Source of the DNA: Gordonia sp. 'Campus'
GTDB lineage: Bacteria; Actinomycetota; Actinomycetes; Mycobacteriales; Mycobacteriaceae
DNA: 64,000 bases
NCBI RefSeq assembly: GCF_022206305.1
Contig: NZ_JAKOIW010000005.1
Location: 1-64,000, forward strand
Direction: 5' to 3'
Shown here: positions 50,220 to 59,704 of the stretch, one piece after another
How the letters are laid out: each line of letters starts with the position of its first letter
How positions within the stretch are numbered: position 1 is the stretch's first letter
Program-made: the position numbers and the translations under genes
Notes under the pieces: generated by a model
The model's input: the letters and a program-made list of their open reading frames with translations, nothing else
The model's database searches: none
Told to the model about the DNA's origin: nothing

Positions 50220-50795
50220 TCAGACGTTCACACCGAAGTCGCGGGCGATGCCCGCGAGACCCGAGGCGTACCCCTGGCCGACCGCGCGGAACTTCCACTC
50301 CGACCCGTGACGGTACAGCTCACCGAAGACCATGGCGGTCTCGGTGGAGGCGTCCTCACTGAGGTCGTAGCGGGCGATCTCGGCACCGCCGGCCTGGTTC
50401 ACGACGCGGATGAACGCATTGCGGACCTGACCGAACGACTGCGAGCGCGCGTCCGCGTCGTAGATCGAGACGGGGAAGACGATGGACTCGATGTTCGGCG
50501 GAACGCCGGCGAGGTCGACCTTGATGACCTCGTCGTCGCCTTCGCCCTCACCGGTCAGGTTGTCACCGGTGTGCTCGATGGAGCCGTCCGGAGAACGCAG
50601 GTTGTTGAAGAAGACGAAGTGCTGGTCGGAGACGACCTTCTTGTCGGCGCCCAGCGCGATGGCGCTCGCGTCGAGGTCGAAGTCGGTTCCGGTGGTGGTC
50701 CGGATGTCCCAGCCGAGACCGACCGAGACCGCAGTCAGGCCCGGAGCCTCCTTGGTCAGCGAAACGTTGCCGCCCTTGCTCAGGCTCACGCCCAT
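50220..50795 (-). CDS. terD: TerD-family calcium-binding stress protein
   Basis: 191 residues, full length for the family. Motifs: [44 protein letters not shown], the acidic calcium-site blocks around [38 protein letters not shown], and [25 protein letters not shown]. TerD proteins bind calcium and underlie tellurite, oxidative and phage-stress resistance phenotypes. This is the only TerD in the window. The TerC-like and AIM24 genes are its expected partners. Confidence 0.96.
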   Translation of the reverse strand: MGVSLSKGGNVSLTKEAPGLTAVSVGLGWDIRTTTGTDFDLDASAIALGADKKVVSDQHFVFFNNLRSPDGSIEHTGDNLTGEGEGDDEVIKVDLAGVPPNIESIVFPVSIYDADARSQSFGQVRNAFIRVVNQAGGAEIARYDLSEDASTETAMVFGELYRHGSEWKFRAVGQGYASGLAGIARDFGVNV

Positions 50796-50989
50796 GGTTT
50801 GCGCCTTTCTGTTGGTACGGAGTCTGGTGATGTCCGATGTGCCCGATCCCGGGCCTTCGGAGCAACCGACAACACTCTATGTGACGGCTGGGCGGGGGTC
50901 ATTGAGTTGACCGGATGACCTGGGGTTTCGGCAGCGGCGAAACCTCGGGTCCGCACATGTTCACGTCCAGTGCACCCGTCGTTCGAGAA

Positions 50990-51059
50990 ACGAGACCGCC
51001 CACCGGCGGCAGGACCGTCGACGGTGGGGTCGTCGGTCGCCTCCGGTGGGCGGTCTCGT
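50990..51059 (-). terminator. long hairpin downstream of ino1
   Basis: A perfect 17-bp inverted repeat: ACGAGACCGCCCACCGG (50990-51006) and its complement at 51043-51059, with a 12-bp palindrome (ACCGTCGACGGT) in the loop. It starts 35 bases past the ino1 stop (51094) on the minus strand and is the likely ino1 terminator. Confidence 0.82.
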
Positions 51060-51093
51060 CAGGAACTGTTGTTGCCGAGCCGTTCTACGAGAC

Positions 51094-52185
51094 TCAGGCC
51101 TCGATGATGAACTCTTCGAGCTGAGCGCGCGCGACGTCGTCGGCGAGCTGCTTCGGCGGGGACTTCATCAGGTAGGCCGAGGCCGGGATGACGGGTCCGC
51201 CGATGCCGCGGTCCTTGGCGATCTTGGCGGCACGCACGGCGTCGATGATGATGCCGGCCGAGTTGGGGGAGTCCCAGACCTCGAGCTTGTACTCGAGGTT
51301 CAGCGGCACGTCACCGAAGGCGCGGCCTTCGAGGCGGACGTAGGCCCACTTGCGGTCGTCGAGCCACGCGACGTGATCCGACGGGCCGATGTGGACGTTC
51401 TTGTCCTCGACCTTGCCGGCGAGCGAGCCGGTCAGGTTGGAGGTCACGGCCTGGGTCTTCGAGACCTTCTTGGACTCCAGACGCTCACGCTCGAGCATGT
51501 TCTTGAAGTCCATGTTGCCGCCGACGTTGAGCTGGTAGGTGCGGTCGAGGGTGACGCCGCGATCCTCGAACAGCTTCGCCATCACGCGGTGGGTGATGGT
51601 GGCGCCGACCTGGCTCTTGATGTCGTCGCCGACGATCGGGACACCGGCGTCGGCGAACTTCTGGGCCCACTCGGGGTCCGACGCGATGAACACGGGGAGT
51701 GCGTTGACGAAGGCGACGCCGGCGTCGATGCAGCACTGGGCGTAGAACTTGTCGGCCTGCTCGGAGCCGACCGGGAGGTAGCTGACGAGGACGTCGACCT
51801 CGTTGTCCTTGAGTGCTTGGACGATGTCGACACCGGAACCGTCTGCCTCGGTGATGGTCTCGAGGTAGTACTTGCCGAGGCCGTCGAGGGTGTGGCCGCG
51901 CTGGACGGTGACACCGGTCGGCGGGACGTCGGCGATCTTGATGGTGTTGTTCTCGCTCGCGAAGATCGCGTCGGACAGGTCGAAGCCGACCTTCTTGGCG
52001 TCCACGTCGAACGCGGCGACGAACTCGACGTCGCGGACGTGGTACGGGCCGAACTTCACGTGCATCAGGCCGGGAACGCTGGAGTTCTCGTCGGCGTCCT
52101 TGTAGTACTGCACGCCCTGCACCAGGGATGAAGCGCAGTTTCCTACGCCCACAATGGCAACGCGCACCTTATTGGGCTCACCCAT
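51094..52185 (-). CDS. ino1: myo-inositol-3-phosphate synthase
   Basis: 363 residues from ATG 52185, with AAGGAG upstream; the longer open frame runs back into the PadR gene. NAD-binding [20 protein letters not shown] at the N-terminus; core [74 protein letters not shown] and [41 protein letters not shown]. It converts glucose-6-phosphate to inositol-3-phosphate for phosphatidylinositol, mannosides and mycothiol. A PadR gene overlaps its start by eight bases, as with Rv0047c/Rv0046c. Confidence 0.97.
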   Translation of the reverse strand: MGEPNKVRVAIVGVGNCASSLVQGVQYYKDADENSSVPGLMHVKFGPYHVRDVEFVAAFDVDAKKVGFDLSDAIFASENNTIKIADVPPTGVTVQRGHTLDGLGKYYLETITEADGSGVDIVQALKDNEVDVLVSYLPVGSEQADKFYAQCCIDAGVAFVNALPVFIASDPEWAQKFADAGVPIVGDDIKSQVGATITHRVMAKLFEDRGVTLDRTYQLNVGGNMDFKNMLERERLESKKVSKTQAVTSNLTGSLAGKVEDKNVHIGPSDHVAWLDDRKWAYVRLEGRAFGDVPLNLEYKLEVWDSPNSAGIIIDAVRAAKIAKDRGIGGPVIPASAYLMKSPPKQLADDVARAQLEEFIIEA

Positions 52186-52936
52186 GGTCGGGTTCTCCTT
52201 CTTCTCGCGGCATCGCAGTCGTTCGCTGCGCAACCGGTGTTTTCCGTTGCTCGGGTTCTTCGAGCTCTGCGTCCCGGCTCGGCGTCGAGTCCGGGTCTTG
52301 ATATTCGTCATCGGATCGTCCGGGATCGGTCTTCGACCTCGAATCGACAAGTGACCGTTCGGTGTCGACGACGTCGTCGTCGAACCGGCCGCCGAACGGG
52401 TCTGTTTCCCCGTCCTGCTGCGAACTCTCGGCCGCGATCAACTCGTTGAGCCAGCGGACCTCGCGTTCGCTGGACTCGAGACTCAGTTGATGCAGCTGCC
52501 GGGTGTAGCGGTCGACGGTCCGGTTGGACCGGCCGACGATCTCCCGCAATCCCTCTCGCCGTTCCTCGACCTGCCGGCGGCGACCCTCGAGGATGCGCAT
52601 GCGCGCGACCGCGGGGGTCCGGCTGAAGAACGCCAGATGCACACCGAATCCGTCGTCGGTGTAGTTCTGGGGCCCCGTGTCGGCGACCAGCTCGGCGAAC
52701 CGTTCCCGACCCGCGTCGGTGAGCTGATAGACACGACGACCACGCCGCACCTTCACGCCCAGGGGCGTTTCCGGTTCGTCGATGAGGCCGTCGGCCTGCA
52801 TGCGACGCAGCGTGGGGTAGAGCGAGCCGTACGAGAACGCACGGAATGCGCCGAGCAGGCCGGTGAGCCGCTTGCGCAGCTCATAGCCATGCATGGGGGA
52901 TTCGAGAAGCAAACCGAGAATGGCCAGCTCGAGCAC
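52178..52936 (-). CDS. PadR-family transcriptional regulator
   Basis: 252 residues from GTG 52936 ([20 protein letters not shown]), preferred over 52978 because PadR proteins start here and GGAGGGGG lies just upstream. [45 protein letters not shown]. Then a C-terminal PadR helix bundle (residues about 100-180) and a long disordered acidic tail (about 185-252). Orthologous in position to Rv0047c. It probably controls itself and ino1, since it overlaps the ino1 start by eight bases. Confidence 0.88.
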   Translation of the reverse strand: MLELAILGLLLESPMHGYELRKRLTGLLGAFRAFSYGSLYPTLRRMQADGLIDEPETPLGVKVRRGRRVYQLTDAGRERFAELVADTGPQNYTDDGFGVHLAFFSRTPAVARMRILEGRRRQVEERREGLREIVGRSNRTVDRYTRQLHQLSLESSEREVRWLNELIAAESSQQDGETDPFGGRFDDDVVDTERSLVDSRSKTDPGRSDDEYQDPDSTPSRDAELEEPEQRKTPVAQRTTAMPREEGEPDHG

Positions 52937-53043
52937 TGCGCCACCCCCTCCACGGTCCCGATGATCTGTCACTTCCAACTCGGAGAGCGATATGCGGACG
53001 TACTGTGACGCGCCGACACCTCACTCCGATGCATTCGCCAATG

Positions 53044-53056
53044 TATCGCACCGATA
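53044..53056. promoter_or_regulatory. palindrome in the PadR/DUF5318 intergenic region
   Basis: TATCGCACCGATA has perfect 5-bp arms (TATCG/CGATA) in an AT-rich stretch 108 bases upstream of the PadR start and 130 before the divergent DUF5318 gene. A possible PadR operator, but short. Confidence 0.4.
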
Positions 53057-53185
53057 TAAACAAGTCCACGAGTGGTCAGACGAAACCTGGACTCCGTCTC
53101 GGGCGGACCGATGAGCTCCAGGCACCCGCCGGACGTCGGACCCGTCGCGCCGACGCGCCGTCGACGACCACGTACCCTGAGAAAC

Positions 53186-53578
53186 GTGCAACGCCAGATC
53201 GTCGACTACGCCCTGCAGCGGCGCGCTCGGCTGTCCTCGGTCCACGCGGGCCGGACCGCCGTGGCTGAGGTCTGCGATGCGAGTCCGTACCTTCTGCGCG
53301 CGGCGAAGTTCCATGGCCGGACCAGCGAGACGATGTGCCCGATCTGCCGTAAAGAACAAGTCACCCTCGTGTCATGGGTGTTCGGTGATCGCCTGGGTCA
53401 GGTGAGCGGTTCGGCCCGCAGCGCCGAGGAGATCACCCGGCTCGCGACGACTGCCGAGGAGTTCTCGGTGCACGTGGTCGAGGTGTGCCGGACCTGCAGC
53501 TGGAACCATTTGGTGCAGTCGTACGTTGCCGGGCTGCCGCCGCGGTCGACGCGTCGTACACGACGCGTGGCCAAATAG
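53186..53578 (+). CDS. DUF5318 zinc-ribbon protein
   Basis: 130 residues from GTG 53186; TACCCT (53173-53178) seven bases upstream gives a leaderless start, and the family begins with VQRQIVDYALQRRA. Two CxxC pairs, CPICRKEQ and CRTCSWN, could bind one zinc. It lies between PadR and ponA, as Rv0049 does in M. tuberculosis. Function unknown, but its fixed place beside cell-wall genes is conserved in the order. Confidence 0.87.
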   Translation: MQRQIVDYALQRRARLSSVHAGRTAVAEVCDASPYLLRAAKFHGRTSETMCPICRKEQVTLVSWVFGDRLGQVSGSARSAEEITRLATTAEEFSVHVVEVCRTCSWNHLVQSYVAGLPPRSTRRTRRVAK

Positions 53579-53737
53579 CGCGTGGGCCTGCGGTTTTTTG
53601 CCCGGGCCCATCGTTTGCTGTCACAGTGGAGTCTGCTGTCAGTGGATTCCGCTGCCGCAGTGACGCGGCACGAGGCCAGATGAAGTGACCCGCGGCCGCC
53701 CGGCGAGATGCTGTGCGGCCCGGTAGGAAGGTGGACG

Positions 53738-56080
53738 ATGAGCGAGGCACGTGGTTCTTCGCCCACGCCGCGAGGTACCGGAATCCGTCCCGGTACGGGC
53801 GGTGGCGGACAGAGCAGCGCACAGAGGACAGCGACCAAGCACCGGCGTTTCGCATGGGCGCTGGGCATCGTCGGGGCGATGGTCCCGGCGATCGTGCTGG
53901 TCCTGATCATGGCGTTCGCGTTCACCTATTTCACCGCCGAGATCCCCGAACCCGATGTCAGCCAGAAGGCGACCATCGTCGACACGTCGGGCCGCACCCT
54001 CGCCGACGTCACCTCGCCCGACGGCAACCGCACGGTGGTGCCTTTCGACGAGATCCCGGAGACGATGAAGCAGGCCATCGTGGCGGCCGAGGACCGCGAG
54101 TTCTGGACCAACAACGGATTCTCGCCCCGCGGCCTGTCCCGCGCGGCCATCGGCCAGATCACCGGCAACCAGACAGCCGGCGGTGGTTCCACCATCACCC
54201 AGCAGTACGTCAAGAACGCGATCGTCGGCGACGAACGCAGCTTCGATCGGAAGTTCAAAGAGCTCGCCATCGCCGCGAAGATGAACGACCGGCACGGCTG
54301 GTCCAAGGAGAAGGTCCTCGAGGCCTACCTCAACACCATCTACTTCGGGCGCGGCGCCTACGGAATCGCCGTGGCGGCGCAGAAGTTCTTCAACAAGTCG
54401 ATCACCGACAAGCGTCGCGCCGAGCGCAATCCGCTGACCTTCGAGGAGGCGGCACTGCTGTCGGCGGTCATCCGCGCGCCGTCGTACTACGACCCCGACA
54501 CCAACCGCGAGGTCACCGAAGCGCGCTGGCGTTACGTGCTCGACGGGATGGTCGCCACCGGCGCGATCACCCGTCAGCAGGCCGATTCGGCCGTCTTCCC
54601 GAAGACGATCAAGGCCCGCGTCAGCGACACCGACGAGACACCGGGACCCAACGGACTCATCAAGCGGCAAGTGCTCGCCGAGCTCAACCGCATCGGCATC
54701 ACCGACAAGCAACTGCGTACCGGCGGTCTGAAGATCAGCACCACGATCGACCCGCAGGTTCAGAACGGCGTCGTGCAGGCGGCGTGCCGCAAGAACCGGA
54801 TCTACAACTGCCCCGAGGGTGAGCTGAACGGCGAGCCCAAGGACCTGCTCGCCTCAGCCGTGTCCATCGACCCACAGACCGGCGGTGTGCGCGGCTACTA
54901 CGGCGGTGACAACCCGGGTGGCTGGGACCTGGCCCAGGCCGGTCTGCAGACCGGTTCGTCGTTCAAGGTGTTCGCGCTCGTCGCGGCCCTCGAGCAGGAC
55001 ATCCCGCTGTCGAAGACCTACAGTTCGGCACCGTTCCAGGCCAGCGGCGGCCTGACGGTCGAGAACTCCGACGGCGAGAGCTGCGGCACCTGCAACCTGG
55101 CGACCGCCATGAAGATGTCGTTGAACACCGTGTACTACCGGCTGATGATGGATCTCAACGGTGGCGCGCGTGCGGTCGCCGACGCCGCGCACAAGGCCGG
55201 CGTCGCGGAGTCCTTCGGCAACATCGAAAAGACGCTGGAGGAGGCGAACGGGCAGCCCGAGGGCGGCGTGGTCCTCGGTCAGTACCAGTCGCGGGTCATC
55301 GACATGGCCTCGGCATACGCCACGCTCGCCGCGTCGGGCGTCTATCACGAGCCCTACTTCGTCCAGAAGGTCGTCGACTCCGAGGGGCAGGTCCTCTACG
55401 AGCGCAAGACCGAGGGCAAGCGCGTCTTCCCCGCGAAGGTCGCCGACAACGTGACCGCGGCCCTCGAGCCGATCGCGGGCTACTCGAACGGCAACTCGCT
55501 GTACGACTCCTCGCTCGGATCGCGGCCGTCCGCGGCGAAGACCGGCACCGTCCAGCTCGGAGACACCGGACAGAACAAGGACGCCTGGATGGTCGGGTAC
55601 ACCCCGCAGTTGTCCACGGCGGTCTGGGTCGGTACCAGCGACGGCACGGCGCTGACCAACTACAACGGTGCGTCGATCTACGGCAGCGGCCTTCCGTCGT
55701 CGATCTGGAAGTCGGCCATGGACGCCGCGCTCGAGGGCAAGGAGATCAAGCAGTTCCCCGAGCCGGAGGAGATCGGCGGGGTGGCCGGCGTGCCGTATGA
55801 GGCGCCGGTGACCACCGAAGCGCCCACCAGGTCCTCGCGTGGACCCTCGGTGCCGACTTTCGACATCCCCGATCAGGGCGGTGACGGCAACCTGACCCTC
55901 GCGCCGGGCGTGACGATCCCCATCCCGGGCGCCCCGCGCAACGGCGGTGGCGGTGGCGGGAACAGCCCGGGCGGCGGGCTGGCCCCCGGTGGCCCGGACG
56001 GTGGCGATTCCGGCGGTGGCGCACCCGGTGGTGGCGATGGTGAGGACGGCGGAGGAGTCCCTGAACCGCCCATCGGCTGA
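53738..56080 (+). CDS. ponA: bifunctional penicillin-binding protein (class A)
   Basis: 780 residues from ATG 53738, with AGGAAGG upstream. Layout: short basic cytoplasmic head, membrane anchor (about 45-70), GT51 glycosyltransferase domain with EDREFW (Glu118) and GGSTITQQYVKN, then transpeptidase with SxxK (Ser407), SLN in KMSLNTVYY and KTGT (Lys601). It ends in a Gly/Pro-rich low-complexity tail. Polymerises and crosslinks peptidoglycan on the outer face of the membrane. Position matches Rv0050 (ponA1). The next gene starts inside its 3' end. Confidence 0.96.
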   Translation: MSEARGSSPTPRGTGIRPGTGGGGQSSAQRTATKHRRFAWALGIVGAMVPAIVLVLIMAFAFTYFTAEIPEPDVSQKATIVDTSGRTLADVTSPDGNRTVVPFDEIPETMKQAIVAAEDREFWTNNGFSPRGLSRAAIGQITGNQTAGGGSTITQQYVKNAIVGDERSFDRKFKELAIAAKMNDRHGWSKEKVLEAYLNTIYFGRGAYGIAVAAQKFFNKSITDKRRAERNPLTFEEAALLSAVIRAPSYYDPDTNREVTEARWRYVLDGMVATGAITRQQADSAVFPKTIKARVSDTDETPGPNGLIKRQVLAELNRIGITDKQLRTGGLKISTTIDPQVQNGVVQAACRKNRIYNCPEGELNGEPKDLLASAVSIDPQTGGVRGYYGGDNPGGWDLAQAGLQTGSSFKVFALVAALEQDIPLSKTYSSAPFQASGGLTVENSDGESCGTCNLATAMKMSLNTVYYRLMMDLNGGARAVADAAHKAGVAESFGNIEKTLEEANGQPEGGVVLGQYQSRVIDMASAYATLAASGVYHEPYFVQKVVDSEGQVLYERKTEGKRVFPAKVADNVTAALEPIAGYSNGNSLYDSSLGSRPSAAKTGTVQLGDTGQNKDAWMVGYTPQLSTAVWVGTSDGTALTNYNGASIYGSGLPSSIWKSAMDAALEGKEIKQFPEPEEIGGVAGVPYEAPVTTEAPTRSSRGPSVPTFDIPDQGGDGNLTLAPGVTIPIPGAPRNGGGGGGNSPGGGLAPGGPDGGDSGGGAPGGGDGEDGGGVPEPPIG

Positions 56081-57683
56081 CCAGGACCCCGCAGCCGAAT
56101 CGGCTCCGCCGAGTGGCTCTGAACCGGTCTGGGACAGCCCCGCACCCCTGGCAAGCGACCGTCGCGTCGACGACGCTCGGATCCTGCCGTCGCGCACGGA
56201 CACGATCGCGCGCGAGGCCAGTTCACTCGTCGGTGGACCCGTCGGTGCGCATGCGGTCGTCGGTCGCAGTCGTCATCTGACACCGCTGCGCGTGTTGTTC
56301 GCGCTGGCACTCTGCGGTCTGGCGCTGGGCTGGTTCGGCAAGGCGGGTTGTCTCCAGCAGGCGCCGCCCGACGACGGAACGGCCGGCCGGGCGGGTGCGG
56401 AGATGCGGCTCGACTGGGACGACCAACGTCAGTTCACCAATCTCTGCTACTCCGACGTGATCAGCCTGTTCGGCGCCGAGCGGCTGAACCAGGGAGCGCT
56501 GCCGTATCGCGACTTCTGGTTCCAGGAGGACTCCGAGGGCCAGACCATCAAGCGGTACATGGAGTATCCCGTGCTGACCGGGATGTTCATGTACGGCGCC
56601 GCGCAGCTGAGCCGAGGGTGGTCCTGGGTCGAGGACAACTGGGGTGTGCCCGGAGCGCTCGACGTCGTCCTGTTCTTCACCATCGTGGCCCTGGGCTTGA
56701 CGGCATTCTGGCTGATCACCATCTGGGCGACAGCGCTCACCGCCCGCACCCGAATGTGGTCGGTATGGCTCGTGGCGCTCTCTCCGCTCGTGTTCGTGCA
56801 TGCCTTCACCAACTTCGATGCCATCGCGACCGCCGCGGTCGCCGTGGCGCTGCTGGCCTGGTCGCGAGACCGGCCCTGGCTCACCGGGGTGTGTATCGGG
56901 CTGGGCGCCGCGGCGAAGCTGTATCCGGCTCTGTTGCTCGTCGTTCTGGGTGCCCTGTGCCTTCGCACCGGCAAGGTCCGGGAATTCGGCTGTGTCGCTG
57001 CGGCAGCGGTGGGTTCCTGGTTGGTGGTCAATCTGCCGGTCCTGATCCCGTACCCGACGGGTTGGTGGGAGTTCTTCCGCTTCAACGCCGATCGGTCGGC
57101 GGACCCCGACACGATCTACCGGATCGTCGCCGATGCCGCCGGTTTCACATGGAACATCGATCTACTGAACGCGCTCTCCGTCGGGTTGACGGTCGCGGTG
57201 ATCGTCGCGGTGGCGGCCATCGGTATCTGGGCGCCGCGCCGTCCGCGGGTGGCGCAACTGGCATTCCTGGCGGTGGCCGGCTTCCTGCTGGTGAACAAGG
57301 TCTGGAGCCCGCAGTACTCGCTGTGGTTGGTTCCGCTTGCCGTGCTGGCGATTCCGCACACGCGTCTCCTGCTGGCCTGGATGACGGTCGACGCCCTGAT
57401 CTGGATACCGCGGATGAGCCTGTTCCTCGACGCCGAACGCCGCTGGCTGCCCGACGAGTGGTTCACCGCGGGCGTCGTGGTACGCGGCCTTCTGGTCATC
57501 GCCCTGTGTGCGGTCGTCGTGTGGCAGATCTGGCATCCGCAGGACGACCTGATCCGGCAGGGAAACGACGGCCGCCGTTACGACGATCCGGCCGGTGGGG
57601 TTCTCGACGGCGCGCCGGACCGGATCGCCCGGCGGACACGACGGCACGACTCAGACCGACACGTCCCGGTCGGGGTCGGTTGA
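56037..57683 (+). CDS. GT87-type polyprenol-phosphate mannosyltransferase-like membrane protein
   Basis: 548 residues from ATG 56037, which overlaps the ponA end by 44 bases; a shorter start is possible. A disordered head (about 1-80) precedes some 10 membrane segments. Conserved GT87/GT-C traits are DWDDQRQFTNLCYSDVISLF and YRDFWFQEDSEGQ with the acidic catalytic Asp/Glu near the first outer loop, and LGAAAKLYPALLLVV and NKVWSPQYSLWLVPLAVLA further on. Orthologous in place to Rv0051. Probably adds mannose to a cell-envelope glycolipid or lipoglycan. Confidence 0.88.
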   Translation: MVRTAEESLNRPSADQDPAAESAPPSGSEPVWDSPAPLASDRRVDDARILPSRTDTIAREASSLVGGPVGAHAVVGRSRHLTPLRVLFALALCGLALGWFGKAGCLQQAPPDDGTAGRAGAEMRLDWDDQRQFTNLCYSDVISLFGAERLNQGALPYRDFWFQEDSEGQTIKRYMEYPVLTGMFMYGAAQLSRGWSWVEDNWGVPGALDVVLFFTIVALGLTAFWLITIWATALTARTRMWSVWLVALSPLVFVHAFTNFDAIATAAVAVALLAWSRDRPWLTGVCIGLGAAAKLYPALLLVVLGALCLRTGKVREFGCVAAAAVGSWLVVNLPVLIPYPTGWWEFFRFNADRSADPDTIYRIVADAAGFTWNIDLLNALSVGLTVAVIVAVAAIGIWAPRRPRVAQLAFLAVAGFLLVNKVWSPQYSLWLVPLAVLAIPHTRLLLAWMTVDALIWIPRMSLFLDAERRWLPDEWFTAGVVVRGLLVIALCAVVVWQIWHPQDDLIRQGNDGRRYDDPAGGVLDGAPDRIARRTRRHDSDRHVPVGVG

Positions 57684-57725
57684 TCTCGCGGGAACCGAAC
57701 CCGCCTCCGGTGCGTCCAACGAACC

Positions 57726-58670
57726 ATGACACCCACCGCAGTGGCCCTGCCCGAAGACCTGACCGCCTGGCTCGCGACGGGCGATCGCGCCGCCGAACTA
57801 CGTGCTGATTCCGTCGCGGTCGACCACGAGTGGTGGACGTCTGCGCTCGACCAGTACGGACTGTCGGACCCCCTGTGCGGCAACACGATCAGCCGGGAGG
57901 ACTTGTTCGCGCTGGGCGGCAGGGCGGTCGACTCGCCCGAGGGGGCGATCGCACTGCTGTGGAACGTCGTCGCCTTCTGCCTCGGCCGTCAGAACGCCGA
58001 CGGCAAGAAACGGATCGCCGCGGTCGCCGCGGATCGCAAACGCCTCGGAGCGCTGCTGCGCGACGCCGCCCAGGCCAGTCGAGAGGACCCGGGCGCCGCC
58101 TACGCCATGCTTCGACCGGACAAGGGCAGCAACACCATCGACCGCCTGGGACCCGGCGGATTCACGTGGTTCCTGTACTTCGCCGGTGCCGGTGATCCGA
58201 GACATCCCAGCCCGGTGCTCGAGGCCAGGCCCGCCCGGACGCTGCGTCGCGCAGGGTGGCAGGACCTGCGTTCGACGACGTGGACCGCGGCCGACTACGT
58301 CGCCTACTCCCGACTCGTCGACCGCTGGCGCGTCGAGTCCGGGGCCGAGCGCAACGACGTCATCGTGCGCGGACTGTTCGCGATCGCGCCGCCGACCGGC
58401 TGGGATCACCCGTGGCAGGCGTGGGAGCGACAGACGTGGGAGCGGGAGAACTGGGTACGTGGTCCGCTCACGACCGACGACCTGAAGATCGTCCATCGCT
58501 GGTTGTCGACCCTGGCCTCGCTGACGCCGAGATCGGCAGCGGCACAGTCGGAGTTCCGCGACCTGGGGCACAAGATCAACACCGCGCTGGGCGGAGGCGT
58601 CGGCGAGATCTCCGCTGCCCGCTTCGGCGACGACCGGTACTCGCGATCTTATTTCGACGATCACTACTGA
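57726..58670 (+). CDS. 8-oxoguanine DNA glycosylase OGG-fold protein (putative)
   Basis: 314 residues. The block TIDRLGPGGFTWFLYFAGAGDPRHPSPVLE (about residues 138-170) is the hallmark of a family annotated as OGG-fold proteins, with SNTIDRLGP as helix-hairpin-like segment and a conserved Asp/Lys-bearing region near DGKKRIAAVAADRKRL. Glycosylase activity has not been shown for most members, and the usual Lys/Asp catalytic pair is not clear here. It follows the GT87 gene by 42 bases. Confidence 0.65.
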   Translation: MTPTAVALPEDLTAWLATGDRAAELRADSVAVDHEWWTSALDQYGLSDPLCGNTISREDLFALGGRAVDSPEGAIALLWNVVAFCLGRQNADGKKRIAAVAADRKRLGALLRDAAQASREDPGAAYAMLRPDKGSNTIDRLGPGGFTWFLYFAGAGDPRHPSPVLEARPARTLRRAGWQDLRSTTWTAADYVAYSRLVDRWRVESGAERNDVIVRGLFAIAPPTGWDHPWQAWERQTWERENWVRGPLTTDDLKIVHRWLSTLASLTPRSAAAQSEFRDLGHKINTALGGGVGEISAARFGDDRYSRSYFDDHY

Positions 58671-58706
58671 GGGTTGGACCCGACTTTTCGTGGGTACTGT
58701 CGGATC

Positions 58707-59126
58707 ATGTCGGATACCGCACCACAGATCCCGGACAACACCGTCGATGCCGTCGGCAAAGTAGGGGAGGCGCTGGAGTACATCGAACGTGCCCGCGGCC
58801 ACCTCTACGCTTTCCACCAACTCATCGGTCGGGGAGACCTTCTCCTCGGCGAAGCGGTCGACGAGTTGCGCGAGGCCGGTCATGCCGAGTTCGCCGACGA
58901 ACTGTCCACCGACCTGGTCGGGCGCAACGTCCTCGACGGTCGGTGGACCTTCCAGGTGGTCGAAGAGTTCGACGACATCTACTGGGGACCCCTGCGCGAG
59001 TATGTGTCTCGAGTCCGATCGGACCTGACCGACGGGCAGCGGCACGTACACGAGGCGCGGATGAAAGAAGACCGCCGCACACACGGGCACGCCGAGCACA
59101 CCAAAAAGCCCGGAACGGACGCCTAG
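58707..59126 (+). CDS. conserved actinobacterial hypothetical protein
   Basis: 139 residues from ATG 58707; TACTGT (58695-58700) six bases upstream supports a leaderless start. Helical: VDAVGKVGEALEYIERARGHLYAFHQLIGRGDLLLGEAVDELREAGHAEFADELSTDLVGRNVLDGRWTFQVVEEFDDIYW, with a Lys/His-rich tail. No catalytic motif. It ends four bases into the convergent GNAT gene. No function assigned. Confidence 0.72.
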   Translation: MSDTAPQIPDNTVDAVGKVGEALEYIERARGHLYAFHQLIGRGDLLLGEAVDELREAGHAEFADELSTDLVGRNVLDGRWTFQVVEEFDDIYWGPLREYVSRVRSDLTDGQRHVHEARMKEDRRTHGHAEHTKKPGTDA

Positions 59127-59704
59127 CTCGAAAGACGCTGCAGCAGGTTCGCTTTCGCCGCCGGCCAGTCGTCGTCGGTCATGGCGTACAGGGCGGTGGT
59201 GCGCCAGCCGTCGTCGAAACGGCGATGCTTGCGCAGCAGCCCCTCGAAACTCGCACCGAGCTTGGTGATGGCCGCTCGCGACTGTTCGTTGCGCTCGTGC
59301 GTGTGCCAGGTGAGACGCACGGCGCCGCACTCCTCGAATGCGTGACGCATCAGCAGATATTTGGCGGTCGGGTTCACCGCTGTCCCCTGCACCCGTTCGC
59401 TGTAGAAGGTGTACCCGATGCACGCGGAGCGATGTGTCTCGTCGATCTCGTAGAAACTCGTCGATCCGAGCAGGGTGCCGTCGGTGTTGTCGACGACCGC
59501 GAACGCGACTCGTGACTCGAGGTCGGCGAGCGCCGCGTCGACGAAGCGTCGTGCGCTGCCGCTGTCGACCGGTATGCCGGGCACCCATCGGAATCGGTCC
59601 GGGTCACCGACGACCCGGTTGAGTGCGTCGATGTCACCGACGCCGAGGGGCCGCAGTGTGACCCGTTCGCCCACAAGGGGACCCGTTCCCAACCAGGTGC
59701 TCAT
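59123..59704 (-). CDS. RimJ/RimL-type GNAT acetyltransferase
   Basis: 193 residues from ATG 59704. Features: GPLVGERVTLRPLGVGDIDALNRVVGD, ACIGYTFYSERVQGTAVNPTAKYLLMRHAFEECGAVRLTWHTHERNEQSRAAITKLGASFEGLLRKHRRFDDGWRTTALYAM. The FxERVQGxAxNPxxK form of motif A and the end are typical of ribosomal-protein/antibiotic-type acetyltransferases. It overlaps the upstream GT87 gene by four bases (ATGA) and converges with the previous gene. Confidence 0.88.
   Translation of the reverse strand: MSTWLGTGPLVGERVTLRPLGVGDIDALNRVVGDPDRFRWVPGIPVDSGSARRFVDAALADLESRVAFAVVDNTDGTLLGSTSFYEIDETHRSACIGYTFYSERVQGTAVNPTAKYLLMRHAFEECGAVRLTWHTHERNEQSRAAITKLGASFEGLLRKHRRFDDGWRTTALYAMTDDDWPAAKANLLQRLSS

Noticed and set aside
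40773..50795. Part of the Ter region could be a prophage or plasmid insertion.
   Set aside because: No integrase, phage or conjugation genes, no attachment repeats and no base-composition break are visible.
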